Part shown: in pieces, positions 57,012-64,000 of the stretch
How the letters are laid out: the number at the start of each line of letters is the position of its first letter
How positions within the stretch are numbered: position 1 is the first letter of the stretch
Assembly (NCBI RefSeq): GCF_900110205.1
Contig: NZ_FOCV01000006.1
Span: forward strand, 186,001-250,000
DNA length: 64,000 nucleotides
Source of the DNA: Rhizobium tibeticum
GTDB lineage: Bacteria; Pseudomonadota; Alphaproteobacteria; Rhizobiales; Rhizobiaceae
Direction of reading: 5' to 3'
Notes under the pieces: generated by a model
Database searches by the model: none
Seen by the model: the letters and a program-made list of their open reading frames with translations, nothing else
Told to the model about the DNA's origin: nothing
Made by a program: the position numbers and the translations under genes

Positions 57012-57728
57012 TTAGTGCAATCCACCCACGCCCAGCAGACGCTCGACGGCATCCTGGTCGTCCGACAGCGCCTTCGGCGTGCCAGCCCAGGCGAGCCGCC
57101 CGCGCTCAAGCACGATCACATGATCGGCAAAGTCGAGCGCGCTTTGGATGCGCTGCTCCACAAGAAGGATGGTCATATCACCGGTCTTCGCAAGTTCGGC
57201 GAAGGCCGCCATCAGTTCCTCGCAAATGACGGGCGCCAACCCCTCGAGTGGCTCGTCCAGCAGAAGTACCGACGGGCGGCCGAGGATCGTGCGCGCCGTG
57301 GACAGCATCTGCTGTTCGCCGCCCGAAAGCTGGTTGCCGAGGTTTCGGCGTCGCTCCTTCAAACGCGGAAACATGTCGTAGGCTTCGTCTAGGGCGCTCT
57401 TGGCGCGGCCTTTCAGGCCGACGAAGAGGTTTTCCTCCACTGTCAATGTAGGGAAGACGCAGCGCGCCTGCGGCACATAGCCCAATCCCTTGTGAGCACG
57501 TGCAGCACTTGGCATCCCCGTCACATCGGCCGCGCCGATGCGTATCGTGCCATCATAGCGTTTGGTCTGTCCGGCGAGCGTGGCGAGCAGCGTGGTCTTG
57601 CCCATGCCATTGCGGCCGAGCACGGCAAGGCGCGCACCGGCGGGAACAGAGAAGGAAACGCCGTCCAGAACGCGTGTCGGCCCATAGCCGGCGGATAGGT
57701 TTTCGACCTCAAGCGGCGTGGCTGGCAT
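57012..57728 (-). CDS. livF: Liv-type ABC importer ATPase (LivF)
   Basis: 238 residues from the ATG at 57728, 8 bp after GGGAG; an ATG at 57734 is nearly as good. LEVENLSAGYG at the start is the LivF hallmark. Walker A is GRNGMGKTT, signature LSGGEQQMLSTARTI, Walker B VLLLDEPLEGLAP. The gene overlaps the end of livG by 20 bp. It is the last gene of the importer operon. Confidence 0.9.
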   Translation of the reverse strand: MPATPLEVENLSAGYGPTRVLDGVSFSVPAGARLAVLGRNGMGKTTLLATLAGQTKRYDGTIRIGAADVTGMPSAARAHKGLGYVPQARCVFPTLTVEENLFVGLKGRAKSALDEAYDMFPRLKERRRNLGNQLSGGEQQMLSTARTILGRPSVLLLDEPLEGLAPVICEELMAAFAELAKTGDMTILLVEQRIQSALDFADHVIVLERGRLAWAGTPKALSDDQDAVERLLGVGGLH

Positions 57729-58473
57729 TGGCATAGCTCCCGAGATAGGCCTCGCGAACGCGGGCATCCTTGGTGACATCGGCAGGCGATCCGTCGAAGA
57801 TGATCGCTCCTGCAGCGAGAACGACGACGCGCTTGGCGAAGCGGAAGACGAGATCCATGTCGTGCTCGATCATCAGGACGGCGAGATCGGCGGGCAGGTC
57901 GGCAAGCGCCTGCTCGATGCGCCCGGTATCGCTCTGGGGAACACCGGCGGCCGGCTCATCAAGCAACAGCACCTTTGGCCGCAAGGCCATGGCAACGGCA
58001 ATCTCCAGGAGACGTTGCTGGCCATAGGCGATCTCGTTCACTCTGCGGTGCATGAGATGGGCGATGCCAAGCGTGCCGAGCAGATCGCTCACCTCGTCCA
58101 TCACATCGGGCATGGCAAGAAAATGCCCGAACATGCGGCCCGTGCGTCCCTGACGCTGGAGGATGGCAAGCGCCACATGCTCGGCCGGCGTCATCTCGAG
58201 GAAGAGCCGGGTCACCTGGAAGGATCGCACCAATCCGCGCTTGACGCGGCCGTTGGCTCTGACCTTGGTGACAGTCTCGCCGGCAAGACGAACATCGCCG
58301 GAATCCGGCCGCAAGTTGCCGGTCACAAGATTGACGAACGTGGTCTTGCCCGCACCGTTCGGTCCGATCAGCGCCACGCGGTCGCCTGGTGCCATCGACA
58401 GCGAGACGTCGTTCGTCACAGCGAGGCCGCCAAAGGATTTCTTCAGATTGATGACTTCAAAGACGGCACTCAT
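57709..58473 (-). CDS. livG: Liv-type ABC importer ATPase (LivG)
   Basis: 254 residues. Walker A GPNGAGKTT, signature EIAYGQQRLLEIAVAMAL, Walker B VLLLDEPAAGVPQ and the long insert after Walker A (LVRSFQVTRLFLEMTP) are typical LivG features. It pairs with LivF. The start overlaps the livM stop by 4 bp. Confidence 0.92.
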   Translation of the reverse strand: MSAVFEVINLKKSFGGLAVTNDVSLSMAPGDRVALIGPNGAGKTTFVNLVTGNLRPDSGDVRLAGETVTKVRANGRVKRGLVRSFQVTRLFLEMTPAEHVALAILQRQGRTGRMFGHFLAMPDVMDEVSDLLGTLGIAHLMHRRVNEIAYGQQRLLEIAVAMALRPKVLLLDEPAAGVPQSDTGRIEQALADLPADLAVLMIEHDMDLVFRFAKRVVVLAAGAIIFDGSPADVTKDARVREAYLGSYANASHAA

Positions 58474-59486
58474 TGTCCGGCCTCCCGTTTGCGGGCCAAA
58501 AAGGCCGCGGTGGAGCCGTAGAGCCCCTTCGGGGCAAACAGAACAACGGCAATCAACAGCGCGCCGACCATCGTCAGCCAGTGGAATGGGTTTGCAGCCG
58601 AGACGTAATCCTCGAAGAGCATGAAGATCACGGTCCCGGAAAGCGCGCCGAACAGCGAGCCTGTGCCGCCGAGGACGAGCATGACCAACGACTCCGCCGA
58701 AAGCGTGAAGGACAGGCTGTCGAGGCCCACGACCTGTGTGGTGATGGCGTTCAGCGCCCCTCCGATGCCGGCGACCGCGCCTGAGATCACGTACATTCTC
58801 ATCAGGGCGGCCTTCGGTGACGCGCCCATGGCACGGATGCGCACATCATCCTCCTTGATGCCGCGACACAGCATGCCGAACGGAGAGCGGACAAGCAGGC
58901 GCAGGACCACGAAGACGAGCAGCAGCAGGACAATCGCAAAGACATAGGCGGTGTGGCCGTAGAGATCGAATTCGAAGTAGCCGAAGATCGGATCAGTGGA
59001 GATACCCGAAAGCCCGTCGCTGCCGCCCGTCCAGCTCGACGCCTTGTTGGCGAACTCGTGGAACAGGTTGATGAGTGCGATCGACAGCACGAGCTGCGGC
59101 AGACCATGGCCGCGCAGGATGACGGCGCCGCTGACCAGCCCGGCGACAGCGCCTCCCGCGATGCCGGCAAGCGTCATCAGCAGCGGGTCATTGATGCCGT
59201 AATGGGCCGAGAGGATGCCGGCCGCATAGGCACCCGAGCCGAAGAGGGCTGCATGGCCGAGTGTCGCGACGCCGCAATAGCCAGTGACGAGATCGAGTGA
59301 CAGGACAAGCAGAGCAACGGCAACGATGCGGGTGAGCAGCGCAAGATTGTCCGGAAACAAGAGATAGCCGATGACAGCAACGACTGTTATGGCGGCGACG
59401 CCTGCCACATCCCGCCCCAGTGAGCGTGAGCGGCGGGGGCGGTCGGAGGTGGAAACTGCTGCTTCGGTGTTCATGACAACAGCCAT
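58470..59486 (-). CDS. livM: Liv-type ABC importer permease (LivM)
   Basis: 338 residues, eight to ten helices. YCGVATLGHAALFGSGAYAA and the EAA-like GIKEDDVRIRAMGASPKAALM are LivM hallmarks. A second ATG at 59474 is an alternative start. It is 2 bp after livH and overlaps livG. Confidence 0.9.
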   Translation of the reverse strand: MAVVMNTEAAVSTSDRPRRSRSLGRDVAGVAAITVVAVIGYLLFPDNLALLTRIVAVALLVLSLDLVTGYCGVATLGHAALFGSGAYAAGILSAHYGINDPLLMTLAGIAGGAVAGLVSGAVILRGHGLPQLVLSIALINLFHEFANKASSWTGGSDGLSGISTDPIFGYFEFDLYGHTAYVFAIVLLLLVFVVLRLLVRSPFGMLCRGIKEDDVRIRAMGASPKAALMRMYVISGAVAGIGGALNAITTQVVGLDSLSFTLSAESLVMLVLGGTGSLFGALSGTVIFMLFEDYVSAANPFHWLTMVGALLIAVVLFAPKGLYGSTAAFLARKREAGQ

Positions 59487-59488
59487 TT

Positions 59489-60352
59489 CTATTTCGTCCG
59501 TCCTGCAAGACCGCGCGGGAAGATGCAGATGATGGCAATGACCGCGAGGTAGAAGAAGAATTCGCCAAATTCCGGCATGAGATAGCGACCGGTGGTGTCA
59601 ATTCCGCCAAGCACGAGACAGGCAATCAGTGCTCCTGGGATCGACCCGGCGCCACCGACCGAAACCACCACGAGGAAAGTCACCATGTAGCGCAGCGCAT
59701 AATAGGGTTCGACAGGCAGCAGCTCTGCGCCGACCACGCCGCCGAAGGCAGCAAGCCCGACGGCAACGGCAAAACTCAATGCGTAGATGATTTCAGTGCG
59801 TACGCCGAGCGCTGCCGCCATTGCGGCATTGTCGACCGAGGCGCGCAACTTCACGCCGAAACTCGTCCTTTCGATCGCGTACCAGAGCCCGCCGGCGACG
59901 GCGAGCCCGCACAGGATCGCAAAGAGGCGATGCACGGGGATCGTGCGGAAGCCAAGGTCGGCGGAGCCCTGAAGTCCTCCCGGCAGCGGGATCGTCTTCA
60001 GGGTCGGACCGAATACGTAATTGGCAATGCCGATAATGCAGAAAGTAATGCCGATCGTCATCAGCACCTGTGTCAATTCAGGCGCGCCATAGATGCGTCG
60101 ATAGAGGAAGCGTTCGATAGGGGCCGCGATGATCACCGTGCCGACGACCGCCGCTATGACCGCAACGCCATAGCCGAGCCCGAGATCGCGTGCCGCATAG
60201 GAGGCAATATAGCCGCCGATCATGGCGAAGGCGCCGTGCGCGAGATTGACGACGCGCATCAATCCCATCGTTACCGAGAGGCCGATCGAGATGACGAACA
60301 GCACCATGCCATAGGCAAGCGCATCGACGGCTATGCTGAAGACTGTTTGCAT
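59489..60352 (-). CDS. livH: Liv-type ABC importer permease (LivH)
   Basis: 287 residues, about eight helices. GLMRVVNLAHGAFAMIGGY and RTSFGVKLRASVDNAAMAAALG (loop contacting the ATPase) are LivH hallmarks. It lies 108 bp after the binding-protein gene, separated by a strong hairpin. Confidence 0.92.
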   Translation of the reverse strand: MQTVFSIAVDALAYGMVLFVISIGLSVTMGLMRVVNLAHGAFAMIGGYIASYAARDLGLGYGVAVIAAVVGTVIIAAPIERFLYRRIYGAPELTQVLMTIGITFCIIGIANYVFGPTLKTIPLPGGLQGSADLGFRTIPVHRLFAILCGLAVAGGLWYAIERTSFGVKLRASVDNAAMAAALGVRTEIIYALSFAVAVGLAAFGGVVGAELLPVEPYYALRYMVTFLVVVSVGGAGSIPGALIACLVLGGIDTTGRYLMPEFGEFFFYLAVIAIICIFPRGLAGRTK

Positions 60353-60393
60353 GAGGCTATCCCGATGCTGTTGGAGCGGGCCGGCATTTTGAG

Positions 60394-60421
60394 GCTTCTA
60401 GCGCGCTTCCGCGCGAGAAGC
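60394..60421 (-). terminator. hairpin between binding-protein and permease genes
   Basis: GCTTCTAGCGCG / CTTC / CGCGCGAGAAGC, a 12-bp stem with one mismatch. No T run follows on the minus strand. It is placed like the hairpin after the sugar-binding protein gene at 16.4 kb and may protect the 3' end of the binding-protein message. Confidence 0.55.
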
Positions 60422-60460
60422 ATTTTCTGGCCCGCTGCCGGTATCACAAGAGACAGACTG

Positions 60461-61633
60461 CTATTTCGCCGCGGCAAGGCCGGGGTCACCCTGCTTTTCG
60501 AACGTCTGGACTTCCTTGTTGTAGTAGGTGCCGTCATCGGCCTTGACGACCTCGCGCAAGTAGATGTTCTGCGTGATGTGGCGGCTCTCCGGATCAATCG
60601 AGACCGGGCCACGCGGGCTGACCCAGGAAAGGCCCTTGACGGCCTCGACGGCCTTGGCAGCATCCTGCTTACCGCCGGTCCCCTCGATCATCTTGTAGAT
60701 GACGTTCATGCCGTCATAGGCTCCGACGGCGGGGAAGGACAGTTCCGCCTTGTTGCCGATCGCCTTGGCGGCGGCTTCGACGAATGCCTTGTTCTCGGGC
60801 GAGTCGTGCGAGACGGCATAATGGAAGGTCGTCTGGATTCCGAGGGCAGCGTCGCCAAGAGCGGGAAGATCGGACTCTTGCGTCAGGTCGCCCGGCGCGA
60901 AGAACTTGATGCCGGCAGCCTTGAGGCCATTCTCGTTGTAGGCCTTGACGAAGCCGAGGGTGGTCGGACCGGACGGCAGGAAGGCGAAGACCCCCTGCGC
61001 ACCGGAATCCTTGATGCGCTGCATGATCGGGCTGAAGTCGTTGGTCGCCAGCGGCATGCGGATCGCCTCGACTACCTGCCCGCCTTCCTTCTCGAACGCC
61101 GCCTTGAAGGCATTCTCGGCATCGACACCCGGGCCGTAGTCGCTGACGACGGAGATCACCTTGCTGACGCCGGCATCATGGGCAACCTTAGCGATCGGGG
61201 TGGAGGTCTGCCAGGTCGTGAACGAGGTGCGCACCACCAGCGGGCTCTTTGTGACGATCGCCGATGTGGCGGCGTTCATGATGACGAGCGGCGTATTTGC
61301 CTGCTTGAGGATCGGCGTCACAGCCATGGCGTCAGGCGTGAAATAGAAGCCGGCGAGGTACTGCACCTTTTCCTTGACGACCAGTTCCTGCGCCAGTGCC
61401 TTGGATTGCGCCGGATCGGCGGCCGGAAGGTCGCGGTAGATCACCTCCACGGTATTGTCGCCGATCTTGTTGCCGTTGGTCGTCATGTAAGCGTCGATGC
61501 CGGCCTTGAAGTTCTTGCCCTGCAGGGCGAATGGACCCGAGAACGGCCCGACGACACCGACCTTGATGGTATCGGCATAGGCCGCTGTGCTCATGACGAT
61601 TGCCGCAACGGCGGCCAGGACAAACCGTTTCAT
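60461..61633 (-). CDS. Liv-type periplasmic binding protein
   Basis: 390 residues from the ATG at 61633 with GGGAGG 5 bp upstream; a longer frame to 61708 has none. Signal peptide MKRFVLAAVAAIVMSTAAYA. The mature start KVGVVGPFSGPFALQGKNF and VISVVSDYGPGVDAENAFKAAF are typical of the family-6 peripheral binding proteins of Liv importers. Members bind branched amino acids, amides or aromatic acids. Directly before pcaB on the same strand, an aromatic acid is a good candidate ligand. Confidence 0.88.
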   Translation of the reverse strand: MKRFVLAAVAAIVMSTAAYADTIKVGVVGPFSGPFALQGKNFKAGIDAYMTTNGNKIGDNTVEVIYRDLPAADPAQSKALAQELVVKEKVQYLAGFYFTPDAMAVTPILKQANTPLVIMNAATSAIVTKSPLVVRTSFTTWQTSTPIAKVAHDAGVSKVISVVSDYGPGVDAENAFKAAFEKEGGQVVEAIRMPLATNDFSPIMQRIKDSGAQGVFAFLPSGPTTLGFVKAYNENGLKAAGIKFFAPGDLTQESDLPALGDAALGIQTTFHYAVSHDSPENKAFVEAAAKAIGNKAELSFPAVGAYDGMNVIYKMIEGTGGKQDAAKAVEAVKGLSWVSPRGPVSIDPESRHITQNIYLREVVKADDGTYYNKEVQTFEKQGDPGLAAAK

Positions 61634-61759
61634 AAATCCTCCCATTGACGATGGCGCACTCCTACGCCGGATTAGCCCAGAGCTAAAACTTTGGCGATAG
61701 TGTCTCATTCAAAACGGTAATGTAAAATGAAATAAAAGGCTAAACTCATATTTCAGGGG

Positions 61760-62812
61760 TTATGATTTTACGGCGCCAATTCGCCGTATATTGCCCGTCA
61801 GCTCAAATGCCAGACGCAGCGAAGCAGCCGTAGCCATAACCATTTGCGGCAGAATGAGCCATTCCAGCGTCCAGGCCGCACCTGAGCGCTCCTGCTCGTG
61901 CACCAGCGACTGATGGATACCGGAAAGCTGGGTCGCGTTGAAACGCGCAAGGGCAACCAGAGTTTCGGCCGCGACCGGATTCTGCTTGTGGGACATGGCG
62001 GACGATCCACCGCCACCAGCAAGCTCGATCTCATCGCCGGCCTGCGCCAGAAGCGCGATATCCTGGCCAAATTTGCCAAGGCTTCCACTGATGAGGGAAA
62101 GCAGACTGGCGAGATCTGCTATTAACCCGCGCTGGCTTTGCCACTGCGGCTCGTCGGAAAGCCCGAGCTCCTGGGCAAGAGCGGCCCGTATGGCCAGCGC
62201 CTTGTCCTGAAGCTTGTCGAGCGTGCCGGCCGCGCCGCCGAACTGCACAAGAAACCGCTGTTCGGTCAGTCTGTCGCGATAGCCCTCGAGCGGCGCGCGC
62301 CAGGCACGGAGACGATCGGACACGGTGATTGCAATGGCCGCCTGCATGCGTGTGCGCCCCATCAGGCGGGCTTTTCCAAACCTCGCGTCGAGGTCGTCGA
62401 ATGCCTGTGCGATGTTTGAAAGGCGGTTTGAAAGCAGGAACGCGACCGCCTTCAGCCGAACCATCAGGCTGGTGTCGATGACATCCTGGCTGGTGGCGGC
62501 GAGGTGAACACAATCCGAAAACGGGCTGCCGACGGCTTTGCGAAGCTGTTTGACGAGATCGGCAACGACAACGCCATCGCAGGCCGTGGCGGCTCTGAGC
62601 TGGGAAAGATCCGGTTCAAATGTGGCACAAACGACGCCGATCCGGCGGGCGGCATCAGGCAAGATCAGACCATGGACCGCCTCGGCCTTGGCGAGAGCCG
62701 CCTCAAAGGCAAGCATGGCGCGAATATCCGCCTCAGCAGAGAAATACGCCGCCGTTTCATCATCGCCGAGAAGGCCGCATAGGAAGGGGTGATCGAAAGG
62801 TGAGATGGTCAT
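61760..62812 (-). CDS. pcaB: 3-carboxy-cis,cis-muconate cycloisomerase
   Basis: 350 residues, the rhizobial PcaB length (shorter than the Pseudomonas form of about 450). The fumarase/aspartase superfamily signature is GGSSAMSHKQNPVAAE, with HLAATSQDVIDTSLMVRL as the second conserved region holding the general acid/base positions. It lactonises the ring-cleavage product of protocatechuate. It follows pcaG by 75 bp, as in the pcaDCHGB order of Agrobacterium. Confidence 0.93.
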   Translation of the reverse strand: MTISPFDHPFLCGLLGDDETAAYFSAEADIRAMLAFEAALAKAEAVHGLILPDAARRIGVVCATFEPDLSQLRAATACDGVVVADLVKQLRKAVGSPFSDCVHLAATSQDVIDTSLMVRLKAVAFLLSNRLSNIAQAFDDLDARFGKARLMGRTRMQAAIAITVSDRLRAWRAPLEGYRDRLTEQRFLVQFGGAAGTLDKLQDKALAIRAALAQELGLSDEPQWQSQRGLIADLASLLSLISGSLGKFGQDIALLAQAGDEIELAGGGGSSAMSHKQNPVAAETLVALARFNATQLSGIHQSLVHEQERSGAAWTLEWLILPQMVMATAASLRLAFELTGNIRRIGAVKS

Positions 62813-62887
62813 CGGCGTCTTTCTTGCAAGGACCGATAACTGCGCCCGGATCCGTCGCGTTACAAGGTCCCGCGCCAGCTTGTGGGT

Positions 62888-63501
62888 TCAGATATCCAGG
62901 AACACCGTCTCCCTGTCGCCTTGGAGCCGGATGTCGAAGGTGTAGGTGGATCCTTCACGCGTGGCCATCAATGTATCGACGCGCTCTTTATGCTCGATGC
63001 GCAAGAGCAGTGGATCTGTCTTGTTTGCCTCGGTCTCGTCGGGGAAATACATGCGCGTATGCAGGCCGATGTTGATGCCGCGCGCGACGATCCAGAAAGT
63101 GATGTGCGGCGCCATCTTGCGGCCGTCCTTGAAGGGGACGCGACCGGGCTTGATCGTGTCGAATAAGAAGACGCCGTCGTCGGCGCGTGTCGCACAACGC
63201 CCCCAGCCGGAGAAGTTTGGATCGGCCATACCACGCATCTCAGAGGGGCTATTGTAGAGGCCGACGCTGTCTGCCTGCCAAATTTCGATAACTGCATCGC
63301 GTACCAACGCGCCGGCACCGTCAAAGACGCGGCCGCTCACGCTGATGCGCTCGCCGAGCGTTTTGTCGTTGACCATTACCGTGCCAAGGTCGGTCTTGTA
63401 GACGCCGTTGATATCGCAGACGTTCGGGGTCAGACCGATATGGACATAGGGGCCCGCCGTCTGCGAAGGCGTTTCCTTGAGGTAGCCGAGTTGCTGTACC
63501 A

Positions 63502-63502
<1 letters not shown>
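62888..63502 (-). CDS. pcaG: protocatechuate 3,4-dioxygenase alpha subunit
   Basis: 204 residues, the usual length. SGRVFDGAGALVRDAVIEIWQAD, GWGRCATRADDGVFLFDTIKPG and PHITFWIVARGINIGLHTRMYFPDE match PcaG. The iron-binding Tyr/His set of the beta subunit is absent, as expected. It pairs with PcaH to open the protocatechuate ring. The start overlaps the pcaH stop. Confidence 0.95.

Positions 63503-64000
<498 letters not shown>

Noticed and set aside
59930..61648. 572-codon plus-strand frame opposite livH and the binding-protein gene
   Set aside because: It spans two clear minus-strand genes and their gap, is Arg/Asp/His-rich and matches no family.

Overview
The window looks like chromosomal or large-replicon DNA of a Rhizobiales alphaproteobacterium (Rhizobium/Agrobacterium/Ensifer type). 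The evidence is high GC, many 4-bp ATGA/GTGA gene overlaps, the pcaHGB gene order, a cyo quinol oxidase operon, several ABC importers and class III nucleotide cyclases. I saw no tRNA, rRNA, CRISPR array, transposase or prophage gene. All assignments are by reading motifs and from memory of families; no search was run.

Layout. 0-11.7 kb is surface-polysaccharide DNA: two Sel1-repeat proteins, a secreted parallel beta-helix protein, a small secreted protein, a phosphoglycosyl transferase, a complete dTDP-L-rhamnose operon (rfbB-D-A-C) and a VanZ-like membrane protein. 11.8-19.5 kb is a LacI-controlled carbohydrate module: regulator, Gfo/Idh/MocA dehydrogenase, TIM-barrel isomerase and a full ABC sugar importer. 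Two palindromic operators sit on its promoter. 19.5-26.2 kb holds an aldo/keto reductase, a heterodimeric ABC exporter and an FAD/NAD(P)-binding protein. 26.2-32.9 kb is cyoABCD plus a SURF1-like gene, and a divergent MFS transporter ended by a strong terminator.

33.0-56.7 kb is the most unusual part. A long minus-strand gene run (47.7 to 33.0 kb) carries a class III cyclase homologue with an altered base-recognition residue, a four-gene family-5 SBP/peptide-type ABC importer, three translationally coupled glycosyltransferases, an ABC-exporter-like protein that has lost every catalytic motif of its nucleotide-binding domain, and a stand-alone cyclic-nucleotide-binding protein. Beyond it, glycan genes (nucleotide-sugar dehydrogenase, methyltransferases, GT4 transferase, polysaccharide deacetylase) alternate with signalling-type genes (a DUF3095 protein with a cyclase-like metal motif pair, a haem/2Fe-2S adenylate cyclase, a metallo-beta-lactamase-fold hydrolase). 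Several of these are tail-to-tail pairs that touch or overlap. I read this as a candidate cyclic-nucleotide-controlled surface-glycan system; that reading is inference from gene content and layout.

57.0-64.0 kb holds a Liv-type ABC importer (livFGMHK order on the minus strand) next to pcaB, pcaG and the 3' part of pcaH of the protocatechuate branch of the beta-ketoadipate pathway. The adjacency suggests an aromatic-acid substrate for the importer.
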